From contig JAFYNL010000040.1 of assembly GCA_017548075.1 (NCBI GenBank), forward strand, positions 1 to 64,000: DNA of 64,000 nucleotides. The letters run 5' to 3'. The notes under the pieces were generated by a model. That model was not told the DNA's origin and ran no database searches. It saw only the letters and a program-made list of their open reading frames with translations. Origin of the DNA: Bacteroidaceae bacterium (lineage in GTDB: Bacteria > Bacteroidota > Bacteroidia > Bacteroidales > Bacteroidaceae). A program made the position numbers and the translations under genes. This document shows positions 45,372-54,608 of the stretch, one piece after another; the stretch's first letter is position 1; the number at the start of each line of letters is the position of its first letter.

Positions 45372-45935
45372 ATGCCAGGTATTGCATTAGAAATCAGACG
45401 GAAATGCAAAGTGTGCGGAAAGGTCTTCCTTGCGAAGACACTTGATTCACAGTTTTGCTCAAAACGTTGTGGTGATGTGTTCCGTAAACTTCAACACAAT
45501 GCAGAGAAAAGAGAAAAGCGATTGTCACAAATCATCCTTCAAATTCCAGAAGCTAGAGAGTACATCTCGGTCAAGGAAGCCGTAGCCATATTTGGAGTAG
45601 AACGTGACACTATCTACAGACTCATCAGAAAAGGAAGGATTCCTGCCATCAATTTAGGAACTCGCCTTACCAGAATCAAGCGTGAGGAATTAGAGAAATT
45701 AATACCCACACGCGATACTATTAAAGAAGAAAAGACCAAGCCCATGCCCAAACTCTACAACCTTGAACCAGAGAATTGCTATACCGTTGGTGAAATCTGC
45801 AAGAAATATCGTATCAACGATAGTACCGTATGGTCACATGTCCGGAAATACTCTATTCCATCACGACAGATAGGCAACTATGTCTATATCCCAAAAGAAG
45901 AAATTGACAATCTCTATAAATCCGATGTATTATGA
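45372..45935 (+). CDS. Zinc-finger and double excisionase-type HTH protein of the mobile element
   Basis: 187 residues. A four-Cys zinc finger lies at about 10-35 (CKVCGKVFLAKT, FCSKRCGDVF). Two winged HTH domains of the excisionase/MerR-like type follow: YISVKEAVAIFGVERDTIYRL (about 57-110) and YTVGEICKKYRINDSTVWSHV (about 135-185). Its stop overlaps the integrase start in an ATGA, so the two are co-translated. The position suggests a recombination directionality factor or regulator of excision. Confidence 0.75.
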   Translation: MPGIALEIRRKCKVCGKVFLAKTLDSQFCSKRCGDVFRKLQHNAEKREKRLSQIILQIPEAREYISVKEAVAIFGVERDTIYRLIRKGRIPAINLGTRLTRIKREELEKLIPTRDTIKEEKTKPMPKLYNLEPENCYTVGEICKKYRINDSTVWSHVRKYSIPSRQIGNYVYIPKEEIDNLYKSDVL

Positions 45936-47193
45936 AGAAATCAATGCTACACACTAAAGTGTCCGTCAGACTCCGCAAGTCGGAGTATCGTGACGAATGG
46001 TATGTTTATCTCGAAGCTTATCCCGTTTTCAAACCTGGACATGATAAGCCATACCGAGAACGTGAGTACTTAAACCGAATCATCACCACACCTATGTGGG
46101 ACAAAACCCGGCCTGCTCGTAGGGATGAATACGGTAACCAGTCTTATAAGCCCAAACGGGATGTTAATGGCGTTATTATTTGTCGCTCAAGAGCAGACCG
46201 TGAGGTATGTATCTTTGCCGATAATGTCAGACAGCTCCGTCAGCGTGAATATGATAATGCGGAACTCTATTCAGACACTGATTTGGCAATGGTTGAGAAA
46301 AAGGCAAAAGGGCAGGTCAATTTTATTGACTACTTTGCCAAGGTTGCTGAGAACCGTCATAAAAACGGTTCAAAATCCATCATTATTAATTGGGACAGAG
46401 TGTATGAATTACTAAAGATTTTCACAAACAATCAACCTTTACCATTTGCTAAGATTCATCTACCTCTGATTGAGAGTTTTAAGACTTTTTTGATGAACGC
46501 CCCACGAGGAGGCGGCAAATCAGGTACCATCTCCCAGAACACCGCTTCAACTTATTTCACAATCTTCAAGGCCGGACTGCATCAGGCATTCATAGATGGA
46601 TATTTTGATGTTGACTTGCCAGCAAAGGTCAAAGGTATCAGTGGAGAAGAAAGCAGACGCGAGTATCTTACTATTGAGGAACTCAACATTCTTGCAGCAA
46701 CTCCATGCCACTATCCCATGTTGAAAAGGCTGCTTTTTTTAGTGCTCTTACAGGACTTCGCCATAGCGATATTCGGAAAATGAAGTGGAGTGAGTTGTCT
46801 AAGGAAGGTGACCGATACCGCATCCTCTTCACCCAAAAGAAAACAAAAGGTGTACAATACCTGCCTATATCGGAACAAGCCTATCTCATCTGCGGAGAGC
46901 CTGGAGATCCAGACAGGTTGGTATTCGAAGGCTTACAAAAACCTTCATGGATAAACAAACCTATGAAAAAGTGGATTGAAGATGCTGGAATCAAGAAGCA
47001 TATCACCTTCCATTGCTTCCGTCATTCCTTCGCAACAAATCAACTTGCAGAAGGTACGGACATCTACACCATATCAAAAATGTTGGGACATACCAGTGTT
47101 CGCACGACACAGATATACACAAAGGTAGTCGACCCCATGAAGGAACATGCTGCCGATGCTATCAAGCTCGAACTTCAAAGCGATTTGATATAA
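45932..47193 (+). pseudogene. Tyrosine recombinase (integrase) of the mobile element, split by a -1 frameshift
   Basis: Two overlapping frames together make a complete integrase of about 420 residues. The first (45932-46783) has the N-terminal arm-binding and core-binding domains (FKTFLMNAPRGGGKSGTISQ, EELNILAATPCHYPMLKR). The second, one frame back (from about 46730 to 47193), has the catalytic domain: Arg in TGLRHSDIRKMKW, Lys in FTQKKTKGVQYLP, HCFRHSFATNQLA, LGHTSVRTTQIYTK with the Tyr nucleophile. The break lies at a run of seven T (46734-46740), where the zero frame reads T TTT TTA, a classic -1 slippery heptamer. It is either an inactivating 1-bp loss or programmed frameshifting. Confidence 0.8.
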
Positions 47194-47221
47194 TAAACTC
47201 CATCATCGGCCACTATACAAC

Positions 47222-47260
47222 AAAGCCACTTATGCGAGTACATAGGTGGCTTTTCTTGTC
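47222..47260 (+). terminator. Terminator of the integrase operon
   Basis: AAAGCCACT (47222-47230) pairs with a GGTGGCTTT arm (47245-47253) and is followed by TCTTGTC and more T. Confidence 0.75.
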
Positions 47261-47278
47261 TTTTTAACTTCCATTCAT

Positions 47279-47317
47279 ACGGAAGTGCCTACGGAAGCAT
47301 TCCGTACGCCATTCCGT
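47279..47317. repeat. Symmetric array of four ACGGAA sites
   Basis: ACGGAA (47279-47284), 6 bp, ACGGAA (47291-47296), GCA, TTCCGT (47300-47305), 6 bp, TTCCGT (47312-47317): two direct repeats with 12-bp period facing their mirror image. Related ACGGA copies lie at 47409 and 47421, and TGCCT/AGGCA arms at 47364-47379. This suggests an origin or operator in the mobile element. Confidence 0.65.
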
Positions 47318-47449
47318 TTCTAAATTATTTTTGATTTTTATTGTTAAATGTTGTTCCCGAAAGTGCCTGATTATAGGCATTTTCTATTGTTTATTGATGT
47401 TTGTTAATACGGAGTTGCCTACGGACATTTTTCAATGCAAATTCTGCCC

Positions 47450-47480
47450 TTGCGGACGCTAGTTTTAAGCACTAACTTTG
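47450..47480 (+). promoter_or_regulatory. Promoter of the HTH-primase genes
   Basis: TTGC (47450-47453), 19 bp, TAACTTTG (47473-47480), followed 65 bp later by the start of the HTH gene. Confidence 0.6.
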
Positions 47481-47545
47481 CCGCCGAATTCAAATAATTG
47501 CTGACTGCGCAGTCACGATGTTTAACAATTAAAAAAACATTGAAA

Positions 47546-47944
47546 ATGGAAGAAAAGAAACATTCGTCAAATGGCATTCCTACCTTTGACATGATTCCCA
47601 TGCTGATGGCAAATCTTCTCGAAGACAACAAGATTCTGTCAGCAAAACTTGATGCCATCAACAAGAAGATTGCATCATCTGTAGCCAATAGTTCTAAAGA
47701 TGAGGACCAGCGCATGGATGTGACAGAAGTACAAAAGTACATACCTGGGCATCCCGCAGTTCAAACCATCTATGGATGGACATCGAACAGCCTGATACCT
47801 TATCATAAGGTTGGCAAGCGTATCTACTTTGTTAAGTCTGAACTGGATGCATGGCTTTCACAGGAGCAACACAAGTCTCAGGATGATTTGCGAAGAGAAG
47901 CTGAAGAGTATGTGAACAAAAAAAGAAGAATGCCCCAATTTTAA
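47546..47944 (+). CDS. Small helix-turn-helix protein of the mobile element
   Basis: 132 residues from MEEKKHSSNGIPTFDMIP. The N-terminal part is helical (about 20-50, KILSAKLDAINKKIASS). The middle and C-terminal part is an excisionase-type winged HTH (MDVTEVQKYIPGHPAVQTIYGWTSN...GKRIYFVKSELDAWL). It precedes the primase gene by 5 bp and is probably in the same transcript. It may regulate replication or excision. Earlier in-frame starts were rejected because they overlap the promoter region. Confidence 0.75.
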   Translation: MEEKKHSSNGIPTFDMIPMLMANLLEDNKILSAKLDAINKKIASSVANSSKDEDQRMDVTEVQKYIPGHPAVQTIYGWTSNSLIPYHKVGKRIYFVKSELDAWLSQEQHKSQDDLRREAEEYVNKKRRMPQF

Positions 47945-47949
47945 TAGGT

Positions 47950-50900
47950 ATGAGAATAGCATCAGACATCATAGAAGCAATAAAGGCGAAAGCTGATATT
48001 GTTGAAGTCATTGGCGAATATGTGCCGCTCAACAAGAGTGGGCAGAACTATAAAGGATTATGCCCATTTCATAGTGACAGCACGCCGTCATTAACCGTCA
48101 GTTCCGCTAAGGGCATCTACAAGTGTTTCGCTTGTGATGCCTCTGGTGATGTGATTAAGTTCTTGCAGGAGCATCTTAAAATCACCTTTGTTGATGCAGT
48201 AAAGATGTTGGCAAATAAGTATGGCGTTGAGATTCCTGAAGGAACATACTCAGAGGCTGATGATGCAAACCAACGCAAGCGAGAGTCAATGCTCATCATC
48301 AATGACTATGCAGCCAAGTTCTTTACCGAGACTCTATTCAGAGAAACAGAAGAGTCACACAAAGCTTTAGACTATGCCACCAGCCGATGGCCAATGGAAT
48401 ATGTCCGTACATTTGGTATTGGTTATGCTTGCAATAGTTGGAATAGCTTTACTCAATGGGCGAAAGAGAAGGGACTCGACAATGATCTTTTGCTTGAATT
48501 AGGACTTGTCAAGAAGAAAAGCATGAGCGATGATGTTTATGACACATTCCGAGGTCGCATTATGATTCCCATCCGCGACAAACAACATCGAATCATTGCT
48601 TTTACAGCAAGGATCCTGCCCGACATCCTTGCCAATGACCCTAATGTTCCCAAGTATATTAACAGCTCCACATCTCTTATATATGATAAGGGCAATAGCC
48701 TGTTCGGTATTGATGTGGCATTGAACGCAGCATCAAAAGCAGGTGTGATGAACTTGGTAGAGGGCGCGCCAGACGTGATGCGCTTACAGGTTATTGGTTC
48801 TTCTAATACTGTTGCACCTCTCGGCTCTTCGTGGACAGAGGCACAACTCAGTATGTTGAAACGCATAATGGGCAAACTCAACATCATTCCAGATAGTGAT
48901 ATTCCTAAAGAAGGAGAACACCTTGGCGTTGGATTTACAAGTGCCATGCGCACAGGGAAATTGGCTTTGTCCCTTGGTTTTGCTGTAACCATACAGGAAA
49001 TTCCACTCGCTGCGTGGAAAAATGACCCCGATTCATACCTGGTTTCAAAAGACAAACTGGATGACTTGCCCAAACAAGATTTCGTGATATGGTACGCTTC
49101 AAAAGTCATAGACGTTGATGGAGAAGGCATCCCCCAACAAGCGAAAGCCATCCATGAGGTAGTTGAGCTTGTAAAGATTATTCCAGACATGGTTCTCCTG
49201 GAGTCATACACGGATAAACTCATCAGTGTCTATGGACATGAAGACATGTGGAAACGTGAAATCATGGGAATTCAATCCATGCCAGTGCCAGTTGTCAGTT
49301 CTGCCATAAGTGATGAAGAATATGCTGCCCTTTTCAAAGGCACGGAGATTAAGGTTGGCAACAACTGCTATTATGGCTACAGCAAAGAGGGCGAAAAAGA
49401 GATCTCCAACTTCATCATGATTCCACTCTACCTGATTCGTGATGGTGCATCTGCATCTCGCGTATTCATCTTGCGGAATGTCATGGGCTTTGAAGTCCGC
49501 ATTGAGTTCAGTATTGAAGAGATGACTGTCCTCCAAAAGTTCCGTAACCGTATTGAACGTGAAGTAAACTTCATGTGGTACGGCACGTCGGCCAAGTTCA
49601 ACAAGTTGCGAGGCATCCTCTACTCCAGTATGGAGGTCATCACTAAGATTTCCACTCTTGGATGGCAGAAGATAGGCTTCTTTGCTTTTGGGAACGGCAT
49701 CATACTCAATGGTAAATGGCATCCGGTAAACGAAGAAGGCATTGTGCGATTGGGAAATCCGTTAGGCTCATTTTATCTCCCTGCATTTTCCAAGATGAAT
49801 GAAGATAATAGCGAGAAGTTTCTTTTTGAACAGAAGTTCATTCATTTGCCTGAGAGCAAAGTACGTTTCTTCCAGTTTGCAACACAAATGCGATTGGTCT
49901 ATGGCGACAATGCCATCATCGGTACCTGCTTTATTGTGGTTTGCCTTTTCAGGGACATTATCATTCGTCATCGACGAGAGTTTCCCACACTCTTTCTGTT
50001 TGGCCCAAAGGGAACAGGAAAGACTGCATTCGGTGAACTGCTGCAAAGTGTGTTCGTCTATAATGGTGACCATCCAAATCTTCGTACTTCTACCATGCCG
50101 AGCCTTGCCACCGTCTTGTCACAAGCCGAAGATGCCATCATGCATCTTGACGAATACAAGAACGACATCGATGTGGAGAAGATTGAACTGCTGAAAGGAC
50201 TTTGGGATTGCCAAGGACGAAGCAAGCTTGACATAGAAACTCGCAAACGTGAACAGTCGAAAGTCCTCAGTGGTGTGATTGTCAGTGGTCAGGAAAAACC
50301 AACCGTTGATATTGCCTTGTATTCTCGCCAATGTGTATTGCCATTCCACAAAGATACACATACCGTTGAGGAGAAAGAGAACTTCCGTGTCTTGAAAGAT
50401 TGGGAGTATGAAGGGACATCTTATGTTGTTCTTGAACTATTGCAGGTCAGAACACTGTTTGAACAGTCTTACAAAGACTGTTATGAACAGGCCGTCAAGA
50501 GCATCTGCACATCCTTGACTATCTGCATTGATGAGCGCATCCTTCATAACTGGTCAGTTGTGCTGGCATCTTATATGGCTGTGCAGCATCATATTCAGTT
50601 TCCTTTTACCTATGAGGAGGTTTTCAAGACTGTGCTGAATGGTGTAGAATACCAAAACGAAGAATGTTTGCATAGCAATGAACTTAGCATTTTCTGGAAA
50701 ACCATTGACTATCTCAAACAAGACAATCAGATATACGGACTCTGCGATTATCGCATTCACGAATATACCAGTCTGAAAGTTGACATCAAGATGGATGGCA
50801 GACGACAGACAGTAACCAGAGAATTTGGCAATGCCAAGAAGATTCTCATGATTCCAACCAATAGCCGTATGTTTGCCCTCTATGCGCTCCATCTTCAAAA

Positions 50901-51174
50901 GACCCGTGAGAAGGTTATTCCCGAGAACACACTGAAGTATTATCTAGAAAACTCTCCCGAATACATAGGCAAGGTGAATAGTGTACGGTTTGCTTCTGTA
51001 GAGAATGTGAAGGACTGGCCTCGTCAATTTTCTGCAAAGTGCTTTCAATGCCAGCCACGTCTGAGTGAGAAGCCTGTTCAGGCATTCTGTCTTGACTTTG
51101 AAGCCGTAGAAGCTGCCTATGGAGTCAGTCTGTATTCTGATTACATGGCATTTGACCTGGCTCACAATTCGTAA
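47950..51174 (+). CDS. Primase-helicase fusion protein of the mobile element
   Basis: 1074 residues. Residues 1-100 are a DnaG-type CHC2 zinc finger (LCPFHSDSTPSLTVSSAKGIYKCFACDASGD). About 110-330 are the DnaG N-terminal/Toprim core, with VEGAPDVMRLQ (catalytic Glu) and IIPDSDI (acidic pair). About 640-850 are a P-loop ATPase with Walker A LFGPKGTGKTAFGELL and Walker B-like AIMHLDEYKND. It should make primers and unwind DNA, giving the element its own replication. It shares an operon with the small HTH gene upstream. Such DnaG-ATPase fusions occur on Bacteroidales mobilizable elements. Confidence 0.85.
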   Translation: MRIASDIIEAIKAKADIVEVIGEYVPLNKSGQNYKGLCPFHSDSTPSLTVSSAKGIYKCFACDASGDVIKFLQEHLKITFVDAVKMLANKYGVEIPEGTYSEADDANQRKRESMLIINDYAAKFFTETLFRETEESHKALDYATSRWPMEYVRTFGIGYACNSWNSFTQWAKEKGLDNDLLLELGLVKKKSMSDDVYDTFRGRIMIPIRDKQHRIIAFTARILPDILANDPNVPKYINSSTSLIYDKGNSLFGIDVALNAASKAGVMNLVEGAPDVMRLQVIGSSNTVAPLGSSWTEAQLSMLKRIMGKLNIIPDSDIPKEGEHLGVGFTSAMRTGKLALSLGFAVTIQEIPLAAWKNDPDSYLVSKDKLDDLPKQDFVIWYASKVIDVDGEGIPQQAKAIHEVVELVKIIPDMVLLESYTDKLISVYGHEDMWKREIMGIQSMPVPVVSSAISDEEYAALFKGTEIKVGNNCYYGYSKEGEKEISNFIMIPLYLIRDGASASRVFILRNVMGFEVRIEFSIEEMTVLQKFRNRIEREVNFMWYGTSAKFNKLRGILYSSMEVITKISTLGWQKIGFFAFGNGIILNGKWHPVNEEGIVRLGNPLGSFYLPAFSKMNEDNSEKFLFEQKFIHLPESKVRFFQFATQMRLVYGDNAIIGTCFIVVCLFRDIIIRHRREFPTLFLFGPKGTGKTAFGELLQSVFVYNGDHPNLRTSTMPSLATVLSQAEDAIMHLDEYKNDIDVEKIELLKGLWDCQGRSKLDIETRKREQSKVLSGVIVSGQEKPTVDIALYSRQCVLPFHKDTHTVEEKENFRVLKDWEYEGTSYVVLELLQVRTLFEQSYKDCYEQAVKSICTSLTICIDERILHNWSVVLASYMAVQHHIQFPFTYEEVFKTVLNGVEYQNEECLHSNELSIFWKTIDYLKQDNQIYGLCDYRIHEYTSLKVDIKMDGRRQTVTREFGNAKKILMIPTNSRMFALYALHLQKTREKVIPENTLKYYLENSPEYIGKVNSVRFASVENVKDWPRQFSAKCFQCQPRLSEKPVQAFCLDFEAVEAAYGVSLYSDYMAFDLAHNS

Positions 51175-51364
51175 AGTCAACATACATTTTCTACAATCTC
51201 TACAATAGTAATAATCAATGAAATATACTCTCAAACAGTTTCATACAAACATAATACACATACCTACAAGTTTTATCCCAACTTGGAGTGTGAGAATAGT
51301 GATTTCAACCACCTTGGAAGGTGGGACACAGCAAATTGTTTTACCCATCCAATAATACTAACTT

Positions 51365-52192
51365 ATGCGATACACTAATGTTAGATACAGCACACTTCTG
51401 AATGAAGCGCAGTATGATTACCTGTCGGATGAATGTCAGGACATCAACCGAATGAAGTGCTTCAAAACCTTTGTACGTCTGGCTGTCATGGAACAGACCA
51501 AGGTGACTAAGACGCACTTTTCAGCTGTCCTACAGCCAGGGCAGTTCATGGCTTCAAAGGTCGAGCTTTCCCTGATGTGGGGTTGCAACCGAAAGACTGC
51601 CACCCGAATCATCAAGGAGTTTAACCAGATGGGCATTCTCCGTTCTGAACCGTCAAACCGAACGACCATACACACGCTGTTATGTCTGTCCGTTTGGTTC
51701 ACGGATCAGCGGACAATCAAGAATCCTTTCTTTGTCAGCAACCCTACGGTCAAGCCCATAGAGAAGCCGACAAGACAGACAAATCATGTCCCACCTAAAA
51801 GCGATGCTGAAACAGTTGAAGTCTGCAAGCTGACATCAACAGATTCAGGTGGGACATCTTCTGCCGATACAGGCGACGTGACCAAGGTCATGTTACCCGA
51901 ATCGCTGGCAGAGGTGATGAAGGAGAAAAATCTTACTTCTTCTCTTTCCCTACTATCTAATGATATTACGCGCTCGCGCGTAAACGTAGCTTGTCATTCG
52001 CCAAATAAACCTGTTGCTGACAACTGCCATTATCCTACAAGCAGCAATCTCTTGTCTGATTATCTGCAAGAAAGGGACATACAACTAACTGCCGTGGAAG
52101 AGCCACAGCAACCTTCTTGCCATCAAGACCAAAGCTTGCTCCAAGGGGAATCGACAAAAGGGAAAGAAAATGAGAACGAAGCCGAGCCGTAA
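51365..52192 (+). CDS. HTH-containing mobile-element protein, function unknown
   Basis: 275 residues. The N-terminal 120 residues are a winged-helix-like region (MASKVELSLMWGCNRKTATRIIKEFNQMGILRSEPSNRTTI). The rest is low complexity, rich in Ser, Thr, Glu and Gln, and probably disordered. It lies between the primase and relaxase genes, where accessory replication or mobilization proteins are common. I do not recognise a defined family. Confidence 0.65.
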   Translation: MRYTNVRYSTLLNEAQYDYLSDECQDINRMKCFKTFVRLAVMEQTKVTKTHFSAVLQPGQFMASKVELSLMWGCNRKTATRIIKEFNQMGILRSEPSNRTTIHTLLCLSVWFTDQRTIKNPFFVSNPTVKPIEKPTRQTNHVPPKSDAETVEVCKLTSTDSGGTSSADTGDVTKVMLPESLAEVMKEKNLTSSLSLLSNDITRSRVNVACHSPNKPVADNCHYPTSSNLLSDYLQERDIQLTAVEEPQQPSCHQDQSLLQGESTKGKENENEAEP

Positions 52193-52225
52193 CGTGATGG
52201 GAGGGAAAAAGGCTTGCCTTGTTAT

Positions 52226-52267
52226 AGCCCACTATAACTACACGCTGCGCTTTCGTAGTTGTGGGCT
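52226..52267. other. Inverted repeat, candidate oriT
   Basis: An AGCCCAC...TAACTAC arm (from 52226) pairs with GTAGTT-G-TGGGCT (ending 52267) over a 13-nt loop. It lies about 270 bp before the relaxase gene, where the origin of transfer of MobV elements is expected. The nick site was not identified. Confidence 0.45.
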
Positions 52268-52283
52268 CTTCCGAGGGACTCAT

Positions 52284-52495
52284 GGCTTTGCCCTAAGAAC
52301 CCACAAGGCTCTGCCCTTGACCCGTTCAGGACGCTGCCCCGAAACCTCGCTCAGGCGTTTCACTCCTAAAATCTGGAGCAAAGAGTGCCCCTCTCTTTGC
52401 AAACTCCGCCCAATGGCATCTGCCCCTGAGAACCCTGAGCAGGAAGTGACTCTCTCCCTGCACTCTCCAATCAAGGCTCTGCCCCGATACCCTGA
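52284..52495. repeat. Degenerate GGCTcTGCCC...ACCC repeats upstream of the relaxase
   Basis: Copies start at 52284, 52307, 52332, 52417 and 52475. Each has (g)gctnTGCCC, a few bases, then AACCC, ACCC or ATACCC. A shorter one (GTGCCCC) lies at 52385. The gap 52193-52533 has no convincing gene; with the inverted repeat before it, it looks like a transfer or replication control region. Confidence 0.5.
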
Positions 52496-52533
52496 TAACC
52501 ATTTATACAATCAATCCGCAAAAGCAGAATTAT

Positions 52534-53868
52534 ATGAGTACAACAGCTAAAGCATCCGAGCACATCAAGCCGTGCAACATCGCCCAATGTGAGCGACACA
52601 ACAGACGGGACGAGGAATACATCAAGTCGCTAAGTCCTTCAAAGCTATATATACGCACCGAACTGACCCACGACAATGAGACCTATGTCGCACCTGACAT
52701 GGTGGGTATCACCCTTCAGCAGCACTACGACAATCTCAAAGCACTGGTCAAGGAAAAGACAGGTCGAGCCATGCAGGAGAAGGACGTGGAATATACCGAC
52801 AAGAAAGGAGTGAAGCGTGTCCGCAAGGGCAGCAGTCCTATTCGTGAAGGTGTCGTGAATATCAAGCCTAACACGACGATGGATGACCTGCTGCAATATG
52901 TCGAACGAGTGCATGAGAGGTGGGGCATCAGAGCCATCCAGATACACATGCACAAGGACGAAGGACACTATGAGAACCCTGAGGACAAAGACACATGGCA
53001 GCCCAACCTTCATGCACACATCATCTGGGACTGGATAGACCACGCGACAGGCAAGTCCTACAAACTGAATGCAGAGGATATGTCAGAGATACAGGACATG
53101 GTAGCTGAGACATTGGACATGCAACGAGGGCAGAAAAAGTCCGAGACAGAACTTGTCCATTTGGAGCGGAACGACTTCATCATCCAAAAGCAGGAGAGCA
53201 AAAAGAAGCAACTCCAGGAAGAAACGAAGAAAGTCATTGCAGAGAAGGAGGAAGCCGAAGCAGAGGTTGCAGCTGCGAAAACAGAAGTGGCAGATTTATG
53301 GAAAGCACATGACTATTTGACAAGTTCCAACCGCACGAAGGTCGAATGCGGTAACCGCCTTGACCGTGAAATACAAAGCAAGCAGTACCGTTCCCAATCG
53401 CTTGACGAAACCATAGATGCCAAAGAGAAGAAAATAAATCAACTGGAAGAGAAAGCCAATAAGAAGCTGCAAGACCTCTTCACCATCAAGGATCATGGCG
53501 ACTGGCAAGACCCTATGTTCTTTGGTATGTCCGCTTATATCTATCGTTTTGACGAGGGCTTACAGTTCTGCATTAAAGCCATTCAGGACTTTGCCTATTC
53601 TGGCTTCGGATGTCGTGGTGGCAAACATGGTGACATCTTTTGGGACAACGAGTCGTATACCATCAAACAATACATGAAAACGTTTGCCGAACTTGCAAGT
53701 GCGACATTGAAACAGGTAGCTAATTGGTTCGTTTGGCTGGCAAGTACTTTGGGAAAGTTCAATACCAATGAACTGAAACGTGCCCACAATGAGGTTAACG
53801 GAGTTGCCGAAGGCAGATACGATTGGCGCATAGAAAAGTATAAGAATAATAATGGAATTTCGATGTAA
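52534..53868 (+). CDS. Mobilization relaxase, MobV/Pre family
   Basis: 444 residues. The N-terminal half is the Pre/MobV relaxase: NIAQCERHNRRDEEYIKSLSP (near 17-37), REGVVNIKPNTTMDDLL, HMHKDEGHYENPED and the metal-binding PNLHAHIIWDW, followed by SEIQDMVAETLDMQRG. It nicks oriT and leads strand transfer with the help of another element's conjugation machinery. About 205-320 is a coiled coil (EETKKVIAEKEEAEAEVAAAK). No type IV secretion or coupling protein genes are present, so the element is mobilizable, not self-transmissible. Confidence 0.88.
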   Translation: MSTTAKASEHIKPCNIAQCERHNRRDEEYIKSLSPSKLYIRTELTHDNETYVAPDMVGITLQQHYDNLKALVKEKTGRAMQEKDVEYTDKKGVKRVRKGSSPIREGVVNIKPNTTMDDLLQYVERVHERWGIRAIQIHMHKDEGHYENPEDKDTWQPNLHAHIIWDWIDHATGKSYKLNAEDMSEIQDMVAETLDMQRGQKKSETELVHLERNDFIIQKQESKKKQLQEETKKVIAEKEEAEAEVAAAKTEVADLWKAHDYLTSSNRTKVECGNRLDREIQSKQYRSQSLDETIDAKEKKINQLEEKANKKLQDLFTIKDHGDWQDPMFFGMSAYIYRFDEGLQFCIKAIQDFAYSGFGCRGGKHGDIFWDNESYTIKQYMKTFAELASATLKQVANWFVWLASTLGKFNTNELKRAHNEVNGVAEGRYDWRIEKYKNNNGISM

Positions 53869-53875
53869 TCTAAAT

Positions 53876-53897
53876 AACTGCGACGGGTGTCGCAGTT
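53876..53897 (+). terminator. Terminator of the relaxase gene
   Basis: AACTGCGAC (53876-53884) and GTCGCAGTT (53889-53897) form a perfect 9-bp stem with a 4-nt loop, followed by TTG. Confidence 0.8.
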
Positions 53898-54034
53898 TTG
53901 CGAAGTAACAGGAGACTGCATTACATGGTTATACATTGCTCCTTGTTCACAACCCTATCTCTGAACAATCGCATATTGGTAAAGTTGCGTGAGACATTCT
54001 GCACAAGTTCCGGATAATTGTTGCCCCCGCCAGC

Positions 54035-54460
54035 CTATTTATGAAAGAATGACTTTATTGAAACGCAGTTCTCATGTTCAAAGACCGTGTTAAGCAAAGT
54101 CCTGTCAGAGTTGCCACAGGAGTGTCCCATAATCAATACTTGGAATGGGGCTAACATAAGGAACTCCAGCATGATGTGGTAATGCCTTGTTAACAGATAC
54201 CTCGAAGATTTATTGTTCTTCAATAACTCATTGTCATTCCTGTTAAGAATGTCCTAATAGTCTTTGTCAAGTTCATCACCATAGCCAACGATTATATTCT
54301 TTGGATGTTCCAATTCACCATAAATATAGTTGGAGTCAAGGTTAAAATTTCCATACATCTTGGCAGTTGCTGTGTAATTGAAGCTCAACAGCATTATGGT
54401 CTGGGTTTTAATGTAAAAACGTATGGCGATTTCAACTTGTGTAACACCAAATATTGAGCA
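54035..54460 (-). pseudogene. AbiH-family phage abortive infection gene remnant
   Basis: A continuous minus-strand frame with one internal stop codon (at about 54254) encodes the C-terminal half of an AbiH-like protein: MLLSFNYTATAKMYGN, YIYGELEHPKNIIVGYGDEL, stop, DILNRNDNELLKNNKSSRYL, then PFQVLIMGHSCGNSDRTLLN and TVFEHENCVSIKSFFHK. These are the hallmarks of the AbiH family (SFNYT, HGE-like, GYGDE, GHSCGxSDRTLLNxxFEH). The N-terminal half is missing. A separate short frame at about 54415-54545 (EHMCYAIGLGETLGALALAE) was not recognised. It is a dead defence gene at the right edge of the mobile element. Confidence 0.75.
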
Positions 54461-54608
54461 TTTATAAAGCCTTCTGCCAACGCTAAAGCACCTAAAGTCT
54501 CACCAAGTCCAATAGCATAGCACATATGTTCCCTAATTGCTTCTACGGGATTTCTTTAACGATATATAATAGCAGAATGAAAATATTATGGCATCTACAG
54601 GGTAAAAG

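Noticed and set aside
52170-52550. Possible 126-codon gene before the relaxase
   Set aside because: It lies on the repeat-rich probable oriT region, overlaps both neighbours, and has the composition of the repeats rather than of a protein.
45228-53900. Direct-repeat attachment sites of the mobile element
   Set aside because: GCGAC occurs at both ends (45301 and 53880), but five bases inside hairpins is no more than chance. No longer direct repeat was found by eye, so the ends are left undefined.
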